12,201 nucleotides of DNA, taken from contig JAEZCF010000171.1 in NCBI GenBank assembly GCA_023430045.1, positions 1 to 12,201 on the forward strand, read 5' to 3'. A program made the translations under genes and the position numbers. Of this stretch, positions 1-7,004 are shown in pieces. The DNA comes from Pseudomonadota bacterium. GTDB lineage: Bacteria; Pseudomonadota; Gammaproteobacteria; Xanthomonadales; Xanthomonadaceae. Within the stretch, counting starts at the first letter, position 1, and each line of letters begins with the position of its first letter. The notes beneath the pieces were generated by a model. It worked only from the letters and a program-made list of their open reading frames with translations. It did no database searches and had not been told where the DNA came from.

Positions 1-60
1 GCTCTTGCTCTTGCTCTTGCTCTTGCCTTTGCCGTTGCCGTTGCCGTTGCCGTTGCTTCG
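1..60. repeat. Hexanucleotide tandem array at window edge
   Basis: Ten consecutive 6-bp units start at base 1: four copies of GCTCTT, one GCCTTT, four copies of GCCGTT and a terminal GCTTCG. All units begin with GC and most end in TT, so they look like diverged copies of one unit. The array probably continues beyond the left edge of the window. It begins about 30 bp past the leuB stop codon, so it is outside that gene. No start codon or RBS links it to a gene inside the window. It could be a slippage-prone intergenic satellite or part of a low-complexity coding region of a gene that is mostly outside the window. Confidence 0.85.
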
Positions 61-66
61 GCAGGT

Positions 67-83
67 GCCGGGCGCAGCCCGGC
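67..83 (-). terminator. Hairpin just after leuB, possible operon end
   Basis: A perfect 7-bp inverted repeat (GCCGGGC, loop GCA, GCCCGGC) starts only 6 nt past the leuB stop codon. No T-tract follows it on the minus strand, so it is not a textbook intrinsic terminator. It may mark the 3' end of the operon transcript by stabilising RNA or working with Rho. The position supports this role; the missing T-run is against intrinsic termination. Confidence 0.4.
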
Positions 84-89
84 CAACCC

Positions 90-1154
90 TCATCCCCCCA
101 GTCGTGCGAGAACCGCCTCGGTGGCCTGCGCGGTCGATACCGCTTCGCCCTTCGCCGCCAGGTCGGCGGTGAACACCCCCGCGTCCAGCGCCGCATGCAC
201 CGCCGCCTCCACCGCGTCGGCCTCGGCGTCCAGCCCCAGCGAATGGCGCAGCAGCATCGCCGCGCTGAAGATCGTCGCGTACGGATTGGCGATGCCCTTG
301 CCGGCGATGTCCGGCGCCGAACCATGGATGGGTTCGTAGATGCCCACCGCACCCGGCTCGCCCAGGGACGCAGAAGGAAGCAGGCCGAGGGAACCGGCCA
401 GCATCGAGGCCTCGTCGGTGAGAATGTCGCCGAACATGTTCTCCGTCACGATCACGTCGTACTCGCGCGGCTTGGCCAGCAGATGCATGGCCATCGAATC
501 GACCAGCTGATGTTCCAGCGCGACGTCCGGAAACTCCTCGCGGCCGATGCGCGCGGCCACGTCACGCCACAGACGTGAGGTTTCCAGCACGTTGGCCTTG
601 TCCACCGAAGTGACCTTTCCGCGACGCTGCCGTGCCAGGCGGAAGGCACTGCGCAGCACCCGTTCGATCTCGGCCACGGTGTAGCGGCACAGGTCGCTGG
701 CGCTGTCGGCATCGCGGGTCTTGTCGCCGAAGTAGATGCCACCGGTCAGTTCGCGCACCACCACGAAGTCCACGCCGTGCAACAGCTCGGCCTTGATCGG
801 CGATGCGTGCAGTGCGGCTTCGTGGGTACGCACCGGCCGCAGGTTGGCATACAGGCCCAGCGCCTTGCGGATCGCCAGCAGGCCCTGTTCCGGGCGCACA
901 CTGGCGTTCGGATCAGACCACTTCGGGCCACCCACGGCACCCAGCAGCACGGCATCGGCGGCCTGGCAGGCCACCCGCGTCGATGCCGGCAGCGGCTCGC
1001 CGTGGCGGTCGATGGCGATGCCACCGATATCGTGCTCGCTGAAGGTGAAGCTGTGGTTGAAGCGTTCGGCCACGGCGTCCAGAACGGCGACCGCGGCGGC
1101 GGCCACTTCCGGGCCGATGCCATCACCAGGCAGTACAACGATCTCAGCGTGCAT
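90..1154 (-). CDS. leuB: 3-isopropylmalate dehydrogenase LeuB
   Basis: This 354-residue cytoplasmic enzyme oxidises and decarboxylates 3-isopropylmalate to 2-oxoisocaproate with NAD+, the last leucine-specific step before transamination. The sequence shows the family N-terminus (IVVLPGDGIGPEV), the substrate region VRELTGGIYFGD, the block DKANVLETSRLWR, the family signature NMFGDILTDEASMLAGSLGL with the metal-binding aspartates, and the nucleotide site IHGSAPDIAGKGIANP. Length is normal for the family. The frame stays open further upstream to 1274, but homology begins exactly at the ATG at 1154, which overlaps the last 11 nt of leuD. That overlap implies translational coupling, as the Shine-Dalgarno sequence is weak (GAG only). 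It is the last gene of the operon. Confidence 0.97.
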   Translation of the reverse strand: MHAEIVVLPGDGIGPEVAAAAVAVLDAVAERFNHSFTFSEHDIGGIAIDRHGEPLPASTRVACQAADAVLLGAVGGPKWSDPNASVRPEQGLLAIRKALGLYANLRPVRTHEAALHASPIKAELLHGVDFVVVRELTGGIYFGDKTRDADSASDLCRYTVAEIERVLRSAFRLARQRRGKVTSVDKANVLETSRLWRDVAARIGREEFPDVALEHQLVDSMAMHLLAKPREYDVIVTENMFGDILTDEASMLAGSLGLLPSASLGEPGAVGIYEPIHGSAPDIAGKGIANPYATIFSAAMLLRHSLGLDAEADAVEAAVHAALDAGVFTADLAAKGEAVSTAQATEAVLARLGG

Positions 1155-1722
1155 GCTCACTCTCGTAACGTTCGATTTCAGGGACACGGCCCAACAGGTA
1201 ACCCAACTGGTCGACGCCTTCCAGCAGACAGGTCCGCGAGAAGCCGTCCAGGGGGAAGGAGTAGACGCGGCCATCGGGCGTGCGCAGTTCGCGCGTGGCC
1301 ACGTCGATGGTCAGTTCATCATCCGGGCGCTGCATCAGCGCCTGCACGTCGGCTTCGTCCAGCACGATCGGCAGCAGGCCGTTCTTCAGCGAATTGCCCC
1401 GGAAGATGTCGGCGATCTCGCTGCTGACGATGGCACGCAGGCCCAGGTCGGCCAGCGCCCAGGGCGCATGTTCGCGCGATGATCCGCAGCCGAAGTTGCG
1501 CCCGGCCAGCAGGATGCTGCGCCCGGCGTTGTGCGGCTGGTTGAAGGCGAAGTCGGTCACCGGCGAGCCATCGGCCTGCCAGCGCCAGTCGTTGAACGCG
1601 TTGCGGCCCAGGCCGGCACGCTCGGTGGTGGACAGGAAACGTGCCGGAATGATCTGGTCGGTATCGATGTTGGTCTGGCGCAGCACCACGCTGGCCGAGC
1701 TCAGGGTACGGAAGCCAGCCAT
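1144..1722 (-). CDS. leuD: 3-isopropylmalate dehydratase small subunit LeuD
   Basis: The 192-residue small (swivel) subunit of isopropylmalate isomerase pairs with LeuC to convert 2-isopropylmalate to 3-isopropylmalate. Diagnostic blocks are NIDTDQIIPARFL near the N-terminus, the loop GRNFGCGSSREHAPWAL, and SSEIADIFRGNSLKNGLLP in the middle. The chosen ATG at 1722 shares its A with the TGA of leuC (TGATG), a normal coupling arrangement for the two subunits of one enzyme; an open extension to 1785 lies inside leuC and has no homology. At 192 residues it is slightly shorter than many proteobacterial LeuD proteins (about 200 to 215), but no core block is missing. The 3' end overlaps leuB by 11 nt. 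Confidence 0.96.
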   Translation of the reverse strand: MAGFRTLSSASVVLRQTNIDTDQIIPARFLSTTERAGLGRNAFNDWRWQADGSPVTDFAFNQPHNAGRSILLAGRNFGCGSSREHAPWALADLGLRAIVSSEIADIFRGNSLKNGLLPIVLDEADVQALMQRPDDELTIDVATRELRTPDGRVYSFPLDGFSRTCLLEGVDQLGYLLGRVPEIERYESEHAR

Positions 1723-3140
1723 CACGCCACCTCCTGTGCGAACAGTTCGCGGGTATCGGCAACCCGCCCGTTCACCGCTGCCCATGCGGCGCTCATCGGC
1801 GAGGCCAGCAGCGTGCGCGAGCCGGGGCCCTGGCGGCCTTCGAAATTGCGGTTGCTGGTGCTCACGGCCAGTTGGCCCGGTGCGACAAGGTCACCGTTCA
1901 TGGCGATGCACATCGAGCATCCCGGCTCACGCCATTCGGCACCGGCCGCGCGCACGATCTCATGGATACCCTCGGCCTCGGCCTGGCGCTTGACGATTTC
2001 CGAGCCGGGCACCACCAGCATGCGCACGCGTTCGGCAACGCGACGACCGCGCAGTACCTGTGCCACTTCTCGCATGTCGCTCAGGCGGCCGTTGGTGCAG
2101 GAGCCGACGAACACCACGTCCACCGGCGTACCGGCCAGGGCCTGTCCCGCCTGGAAATGCATGTAGTCCAGGCCCTTCTGCGCGGCGGCATCGTTGGCAG
2201 CAGGAATGGGCGTATCCACGGCGATGGCGGTGCCCGGATGGGTGCCCCAGGTCAGGGTCGGGCGGATGTCGGCGGCATCGATATGCACCTCGCTGTCGAA
2301 GCGTGCGCCGTCGTCGCTGCGCAGCTGCGTCCAGCGGGTAACGGCGGACGCGAAGTCGGCACCCTTCGGCCCACGCGGCGTGCTTGCCACCCAGTCGAAG
2401 GTGACCTGGTCCGGCGCCACCATGCCGGCGCGCGCACCGGCTTCGATCGACATGTTGCACAGGGTCATGCGCTGTTCCATGTCCATCGCGGCTATCGTGC
2501 TGCCGCGGAACTCGATCACGTGGCCGGTGCCGCCGTTGACGCCGATCACGCCGATGATGTGCAGGACCACGTCCTTGGCACCGACGCCGGGGGCCAGCAG
2601 GCCGTCAACGGTGATTGCCAGGGTCTTCGCCTTGCGCTGCAGCAGGCACTGCGTGGCCAGCACGTGGCCGACTTCGCTGGTGCCGATGCCGAAGGCCAGG
2701 GAGCCGAACGCGCCGTGGGTGGAGGTGTGGCTGTCGCCGCAGACGATGGTCATGCCGGGCTGGGTGAAGCCCTGTTCCGGTGCGATGACGTGGACGATGC
2801 CGCGGTTGTCCGAGGCCATGTCGAACAGTTCGATGCCGTGCTCGGCACAGTTGCGGGCCAGCATGGCGACCTGCGCTTCAGAGGCAGCGCTGGCGTAGGG
2901 CAGCGTGCCGTCGGCGGCGGCCGGCAGGGTCGGTGTGGAGTGGTCCATCGTCCCCTTGGTCCGATCCGGGCGGCGTGGCTTCAGGCCGCGCTCGCGCAGT
3001 TCGGTGAAGGCCTGGGGCGAGGTCACTTCATGGATCAGGTGCAGGTCGATATACAGCACGGCGGGGGCGCTGTCGGTTTCTGGAACCACCACGTGGGCGT
3101 CCCACAGTTTGTCGTACAGGGTGCGGGGTGCGGAAGTCAT
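1722..3140 (-). CDS. leuC: 3-isopropylmalate dehydratase large subunit LeuC
   Basis: The 472-residue large subunit of isopropylmalate isomerase belongs to the aconitase superfamily and carries the catalytic [4Fe-4S] cluster. The cluster ligands are visible as Cys348 in VGSCTNGR and Cys408/Cys411 in GCSMCIAMN. Other family blocks are CGDSHTSTHGAFG (residues 134-146), RGSTIAAMDMEQRMTLCNM and, near the C-terminus, STSNRNFEGRQG. Length matches the bacterial heterodimeric type. The ATG at 3140 fits the usual N-terminus (RTLYDKLWDAHVV). It has only a weak Shine-Dalgarno sequence and follows a 60-nt gap after the methyltransferase gene, one of the longer gaps in the operon. Its stop codon is fused to the leuD start. 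Confidence 0.97.
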   Translation of the reverse strand: MTSAPRTLYDKLWDAHVVVPETDSAPAVLYIDLHLIHEVTSPQAFTELRERGLKPRRPDRTKGTMDHSTPTLPAAADGTLPYASAASEAQVAMLARNCAEHGIELFDMASDNRGIVHVIAPEQGFTQPGMTIVCGDSHTSTHGAFGSLAFGIGTSEVGHVLATQCLLQRKAKTLAITVDGLLAPGVGAKDVVLHIIGVIGVNGGTGHVIEFRGSTIAAMDMEQRMTLCNMSIEAGARAGMVAPDQVTFDWVASTPRGPKGADFASAVTRWTQLRSDDGARFDSEVHIDAADIRPTLTWGTHPGTAIAVDTPIPAANDAAAQKGLDYMHFQAGQALAGTPVDVVFVGSCTNGRLSDMREVAQVLRGRRVAERVRMLVVPGSEIVKRQAEAEGIHEIVRAAGAEWREPGCSMCIAMNGDLVAPGQLAVSTSNRNFEGRQGPGSRTLLASPMSAAWAAVNGRVADTRELFAQEVA

Positions 3141-3200
3141 GCGTATGCCTGGCGGAAGTACGAAGGTGCGGACATCAGGAAAGATAGCGAAAAGGTCAAG

Positions 3201-3980
3201 TCAGCGGCGGCGTGCGAGTACCCGCAGCCGCACGTAGTCGGCCAGCGGCTGGCCGGCGGCATTGCGCGGCAGCTCGGCCAGCAATGTGGCAGCGGCCTCG
3301 CGCACGGTGGCGCGGGCATCGGCGGGCAGGTCATCCAGCAGCGGCGCGGCGAATACCCGCAGCCAGCCGGCGACACCGGTGGGGAGCGCCGTCGGGCGTG
3401 GCAGGCATTCGATCAGCTGCACCTGGAAGCCATGCTGGCGCAGGCGGTCGGCATAGGCATCGGCCGTAGGGAAGTACCACTGGAATGCGCTGGCACCCTG
3501 GCCATGGGCGATGCGGGCGGCCTGCACGGCGGCGATGATCGTGGCCACGTTGCCATGACCGCCGAACTCGGCCACGAAGCGGCCACCGGGGCGCAGGGCG
3601 CGGCGCACGCCTTCCAGCACGCGGTCCGGGTTAGGCATCCAATGCAGTGCCGCGTTGCTGAACACGGCATCGAACGCGCCATCGAAGGTCAGTGCCTGGC
3701 CGTCCATCACCTGTGCATCGATACCACGTGCACGGGCGGCGATCACCAGCTCCGGCGAAGCATCGACGCCATGCAGGTGTGCGCCGCTGAGGGCCAGTTC
3801 GGTGGTGAGCGCGCCATCGCCACAGCCCAGGTCGAGGATGCGCTCGCCGGCACGTGCGTCGAGCAGGCGCGATACTGCTCCGCCGAGCGCCGGCACGAAG
3901 CCGGCATCGATCGCATAGTCCTGGGCGTTCCACTGCTGGCCAGCGCTGCCGGCGGAGGGTGCGGTGTCGAAGATGCTCAT
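3201..3980 (-). CDS. SAM-dependent class I methyltransferase in the leu operon
   Basis: The predicted 259-residue cytoplasmic protein has a class I (Rossmann) methyltransferase core. Motif I is ILDLGCGDG (residues 48-56), the acidic end of strand 2 is GVDAS (71-75), D93 is in VMDGQAL, motif IV is FDAVFSNAALHWM (103-115), and LRPGGRFVAEF (129-139) follows. The closest pattern I recognise is the trans-aconitate methyltransferase (Tam)-like group of small-acid methyltransferases; the substrate cannot be read from sequence. The ATG at 3980 lies 10 nt after leuA, and the SD (GAGGA) overlaps the leuA stop (TGAGGA), so the gene is in the operon and co-translated with leuA. Its position between the enzyme making isopropylmalate and the one isomerising it suggests, as inference, a substrate related to isopropylmalate. 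A general or unrelated substrate remains possible. Confidence 0.85.
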   Translation of the reverse strand: MSIFDTAPSAGSAGQQWNAQDYAIDAGFVPALGGAVSRLLDARAGERILDLGCGDGALTTELALSGAHLHGVDASPELVIAARARGIDAQVMDGQALTFDGAFDAVFSNAALHWMPNPDRVLEGVRRALRPGGRFVAEFGGHGNVATIIAAVQAARIAHGQGASAFQWYFPTADAYADRLRQHGFQVQLIECLPRPTALPTGVAGWLRVFAAPLLDDLPADARATVREAAATLLAELPRNAAGQPLADYVRLRVLARRR

Positions 3981-3990
3981 CTCATATTCC

Positions 3991-5577
3991 TCAGGCGGTG
4001 GCGGGGGCAGCAACGTCGGTCGTGCCGTGGGCAGCCGCCTGGCGCTGACGCAGCAGGCGGTTGGCCACGTCCAGCCAGGCCAGCGCGGAGGCTTCGATGA
4101 TGTCCTTGCTGGTGCCCGTGCCGTCGTACTCCACATCTTCGTGGCGCACGCTCAGGTTGGCCTCGCCACGTGCATCGGCGCCGATACCGACGCTATGCAC
4201 GTGGTAGCTGTCCAGCATCAGCTGCACACCGGTGGCCGCCGACAGCGCACCAAACAGGGCATCGACCGGGCCATCACCCTGAGCGGTCTCGGCCACGCGG
4301 TTGCCATCCGGGTCGGACAGTTCGACCAGCGCATTGGCGCGGCTGCCGACATCGCTGATGGTCATCGAGGCCAGGCGATATCCCTGCGCGCTGTCGCCGC
4401 CCTGCATCAGCACCTGCAGGTCGGCATCGGTGACCACGCGCTGCTGCTCGCACAGGCCCTTGAACTGTTCGAACACCAGCTTCAGTTCCTCCTCGTCCAG
4501 CCAGAAGCCCAGCGCACGCAGGCGCGCTTCGACGGCGGCACGGCCACTGTGGCGGCCCAGCACCATCTGCGAGTCTTCCCAGCCCACGTCTTCCGGACGC
4601 ATGATTTCGTAGGTGCCGCGATGACGCAGCATGCCGTGCTGGTGGATGCCCGACTCGTGGGCGAACGCGTTGGCACCGACGATGGCCTTGTTGCGCTGCA
4701 CTGGCATGCCGACCAGGCGCTGCAGAAGCTGGGAGGTGCCGACGATGCGCGGGGTATTGATGGAACTGGTCTGCTCGTAGAACGCCTCGCGCACCTTCAG
4801 GGCCATGGCGATTTCCTCCATCGCGCAGTTGCCGGCGCGTTCGCCGATGCCGTTGATGGTGCATTCCACCTGGCGCGCGCCGCCTTCGATGGCGGCCAGC
4901 GAATTGGCGACAGCCAGGCCCAGGTCGTTGTGGCAGTGCGCGCTGAAGACCACCTCTGCGGCGCCCGGCACGTCGGCGACGCCAGCGATGACCTGCTGGA
5001 ACAGGGTGCGGATTTCTTCCGGCGTGGTGAAACCGACGGTGTCCGGCAGGTTGATGGTGGTGGCGCCTGCGGCGATCGCCACGCGCGAGACCTCGATCAG
5101 GTAATCCAGCTCCGTACGGGTGGCGTCCTCGGCAGAGAATTCGACATCATCGATATAGGAACGGGCCAGTGATACGTGCCTGCGTACCGACTCCAGTACC
5201 TGCTCGCGGGTCATGCGCAGTTTGTGTTCACGATGCAGCGGGCTGGTGGACAGGAACACGTGCAGGCGCGGATGCGCGGCTGCTTCCAGTGAACGCGCCG
5301 AGGTTTCGATGTCGGCGGCCAGGCAGCGCGACAGCACGGCCAGGACCGGACGACGTACTTCGCTGCCGATCAGCGCCATGGCGTCGCGGTCGGACTGCGA
5401 ACTGGCCGGGAACCCGGTTTCGATGATGTCCACACCCAGTTCGTCGAGCGCACGCGCCATCACCAGCTTCTGCTGTGGGCTCATGCTGCAGCCTGGCGAC
5501 TGTTCGCCGTCGCGCAGGGTGGTGTCGAAGATGCGGATGCGGGGCGGGGTAATTCGTTCGATGGTGGGCGTGGTCAC
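3991..5577 (-). CDS. leuA: 2-isopropylmalate synthase LeuA
   Basis: The 528-residue enzyme condenses acetyl-CoA with 2-oxoisovalerate to form 2-isopropylmalate, the first committed leucine step. The TIM-barrel catalytic domain shows IFDTTLRDGEQSPG (residues 16-29, with the catalytic Arg22 and metal ligand Asp23), the metal site HCHND (215-219) and NGIGERAGN (243-251). A C-terminal LeuA dimer/regulatory domain (about 395-520) is complete, including DVEYDGTGTSKDIIEA, so leucine feedback is expected from family knowledge. The start is the GTG at 5577, which forms GTGA with the ilvA stop and has a good SD (GAGGAG, 8 nt away) inside the ilvA tail. The frame is open to 5925, but that part is Arg-rich, unlike the family, and lies inside ilvA. 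Length agrees with E. coli LeuA. Confidence 0.97.
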   Translation of the reverse strand: MTTPTIERITPPRIRIFDTTLRDGEQSPGCSMSPQQKLVMARALDELGVDIIETGFPASSQSDRDAMALIGSEVRRPVLAVLSRCLAADIETSARSLEAAAHPRLHVFLSTSPLHREHKLRMTREQVLESVRRHVSLARSYIDDVEFSAEDATRTELDYLIEVSRVAIAAGATTINLPDTVGFTTPEEIRTLFQQVIAGVADVPGAAEVVFSAHCHNDLGLAVANSLAAIEGGARQVECTINGIGERAGNCAMEEIAMALKVREAFYEQTSSINTPRIVGTSQLLQRLVGMPVQRNKAIVGANAFAHESGIHQHGMLRHRGTYEIMRPEDVGWEDSQMVLGRHSGRAAVEARLRALGFWLDEEELKLVFEQFKGLCEQQRVVTDADLQVLMQGGDSAQGYRLASMTISDVGSRANALVELSDPDGNRVAETAQGDGPVDALFGALSAATGVQLMLDSYHVHSVGIGADARGEANLSVRHEDVEYDGTGTSKDIIEASALAWLDVANRLLRQRQAAAHGTTDVAAPATA

Positions 5578-6659
5578 GGGGAGGTCTCCTCGACAGCGGG
5601 CATGACGGCTTGCAGGGGGGAAGGAATGCGGGATGCAGGTACGACCGCCCTGGCGGGTGGTCGCGGGGATTCGGTGCGTCGTCGACGCGGCTTGCGTGGT
5701 GGCCTGGGGCGGATGTCGTTGAGCAGGCCCGCAAGGACGCCGGCATCGATGTTGCCGCCGCTCACCACGGCGCATTTGCGGCGCCCGGACACGCGACGGC
5801 CAGCAGCCAGCGCCAGCGCACCGGCGCCCTCGGCGATGATGTGTTCTTCCAGCGCCAGCCGGACCAGGGTCTCGCGCAGTTCGGCCTCGCGAACGATCAC
5901 CACGTCGTCCAGCAGCGCCGCACACAGGCGCCGGGTCAGGAATCCGGGGATCTTCACCCGGACGCCGTCGGCCAGTGACGGCACCGGTGCGACCTCACTC
6001 ACGTCGCCGCGGATCGCGCGGGCCATCGAATCGACACCCTCCACCTGCGCACCGACGATGCGTACGCCCTGCGATTTCAGCGCCAGGGCGACACCGGACG
6101 CCAGGCCGCCGCCGCCGATGGGCACGATCACCACGTCCGGGCTGTGTGCCGCCAGCTCAATGCCGACGGTGCCCTGGCCGGCAATCACATCGGCATCGTC
6201 GAACGCGGACAGGAAGCGGTAGCCATTGCGGCGGGCCAGGTCCACCGCGAACGCCCAGGCCTCGTCGTAGCTGTCGCCGTGCTGGCGGACCGTAGCGCCC
6301 CAGTGGGCGACGCCGGCGATCTTGTTGGCAGGTGCGCCGTGCGGCATCACGGTGATGGCCGGCACGCCCAGCCGGTAGGCGGACCACGCCACGCCCTGGG
6401 CGTGGTTGCCGGCCGAGGCGCAGATCACCGGGCGGTCATCACCCCGCTCGCGCGCGGCCAGCAGTGCGTTCAGCGCACCGCGCACCTTGTACGAACCGGT
6501 GCGCTGCAGGTTTTCCAGCTTCAGCCAGGTGCCGAAGCGCTCGGCATGGTGCAGCGGCGTGGGCGGCAGGAAACGGCGCAGGCGTGCCTGCGCAGCCAAT
6601 ACGTCGGCGACGCTTACGTCGCCGACATCGCTTTCCTTGCTGGTGTCAGCGGCCGGCAT
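5574..6659 (-). CDS. ilvA: Threonine dehydratase, short form without ACT domain
   Basis: The 361-residue PLP enzyme deaminates threonine to 2-oxobutanoate, the precursor that feeds isoleucine synthesis. The fold type II motifs are SYKVRGA with the PLP lysine Lys58, SAGNHAQG (82-89), the phosphate loop GGGGLASG (182-189) and VSGGNID (299-305). The catalytic domain ends near residue 315. Biosynthetic IlvA proteins continue with ACT-like regulatory domains (about 500 residues in all); here there is only a tail of about 46 residues rich in Pro and Arg. In domain layout it resembles the catabolic TdcB type, but its place between ilvM and leuA argues for a biosynthetic role. The ATG at 6659 is the only Met start before the fold; its SD is poor. 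The end of the tail encodes the leuA SD. Confidence 0.93.
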   Translation of the reverse strand: MPAADTSKESDVGDVSVADVLAAQARLRRFLPPTPLHHAERFGTWLKLENLQRTGSYKVRGALNALLAARERGDDRPVICASAGNHAQGVAWSAYRLGVPAITVMPHGAPANKIAGVAHWGATVRQHGDSYDEAWAFAVDLARRNGYRFLSAFDDADVIAGQGTVGIELAAHSPDVVIVPIGGGGLASGVALALKSQGVRIVGAQVEGVDSMARAIRGDVSEVAPVPSLADGVRVKIPGFLTRRLCAALLDDVVIVREAELRETLVRLALEEHIIAEGAGALALAAGRRVSGRRKCAVVSGGNIDAGVLAGLLNDIRPRPPRKPRRRRTESPRPPARAVVPASRIPSPLQAVMPAVEETSP

Positions 6660-6759
6660 GGACCACCGGCCGGGTGCGGCCGACCATCGCCTGCGGGCAA
6701 GGGCGGCGAAGAAGACGCCTCCGTACCGGCACCGTGGTCGAGACGGTACGGGTGTTCAT
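6646..6759 (-). CDS. Possible 37-residue ORF bridging ilvM and ilvA
   Basis: An ATG at 6759 overlaps the ilvM stop (ATGA) and opens a 37-codon frame ending at 6646, 14 nt inside ilvA. An SD-like GGGAG lies 7 nt before the ATG. The peptide begins MNTRTVSTTVPVRRRLL, is very Arg-rich and resembles no family I know. It may be a translational bridge carrying ribosomes across the 96-nt gap to ilvA, whose own SD is weak, or it may be a chance frame in G+C-rich DNA. Only the ATGA coupling and the SD favour it; an Arg-rich composition is typical of chance frames. Confidence 0.22.
   Translation of the reverse strand: MNTRTVSTTVPVRRRLLRRPCPQAMVGRTRPVVHAGR
6721..6751 (-). promoter_or_regulatory. Hairpin in the ilvM-ilvA junction
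   Basis: The 8-bp arms CCGTACCG (6721-6728) and CGGTACGG (6744-6751) are perfectly complementary around a 15-nt loop that itself contains ACC/GGT complementarity. The hairpin lies between ilvM and ilvA in the transcript. It lacks a T-tract and so is not an intrinsic terminator. It could be an RNA stability or processing element, or could affect ilvA translation. Confidence 0.4.
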
Positions 6760-7004
6760 GCGGAGGCTCCCAAGGCGGTCATCCGTACCGACACGCAGTC
6801 GTAGATCTTCTCCATCTGCCGGCACAGGGTTTCCGGCGGACGCTGTCCATCCACCACCAGCTGCAGGTGCCAGCGGCCATCGTCGGTGGCCACCGGCGCA
6901 CCGGTGATCGCGCGCGGTGCGAAGCCGCGGCGTTCGACCATGCCGATCACGCGCAGCAGCGCGCCTTCGGCCGGGTGCAGCACCAGGTCAAGCCGGTATT
7001 GCAT
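6756..7004 (-). CDS. ilvM: Acetolactate synthase small subunit, ACT domain (IlvM-like)
   Basis: This 82-residue protein is a single ACT domain and the likely regulatory small subunit of the acetohydroxyacid synthase encoded by the preceding ilvG. The N-terminal pattern MQYRLDLVLHPAEGALLRVI followed by a conserved-looking RRGF turn fits the beta-alpha-beta ACT start seen in IlvM and IlvN. The size is close to E. coli IlvM (87 residues). The ATG at 7004 has a good SD (AGGAG, 7 nt away) and lies inside the 3' end of ilvG with a 17-nt overlap. Adjacent order and overlap strongly suggest that the two subunits form one enzyme. E. coli AHAS II is resistant to valine; whether this enzyme is also resistant cannot be judged here. 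Confidence 0.86.
   Translation of the reverse strand: MQYRLDLVLHPAEGALLRVIGMVERRGFAPRAITGAPVATDDGRWHLQLVVDGQRPPETLCRQMEKIYDCVSVRMTALGASA

Noticed and set aside
1..60. The repeat array as a CRISPR
   Set aside because: Units are 6 bp and directly contiguous without spacers; this is a simple satellite.
1155..1274. N-terminal extension of leuB to an ATG at 1274
   Set aside because: The extension lies within leuD and does not resemble LeuB, which starts at the glycine-rich N-terminal strand just after 1154.
1872..4100. A 742-codon open frame on the plus strand opposite leuC and the methyltransferase
   Set aside because: It is antisense to two well-supported genes, has low-complexity His/Gly/Ala/Arg composition and matches no family. 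Long antisense frames are expected in G+C-rich DNA.
5578..5925. N-terminal extension of leuA to an ATG at 5925
   Set aside because: It lies wholly inside the conserved ilvA coding sequence and is Arg-rich with no similarity to LeuA. The GTG at 5577 has a good SD and the GTGA overlap.
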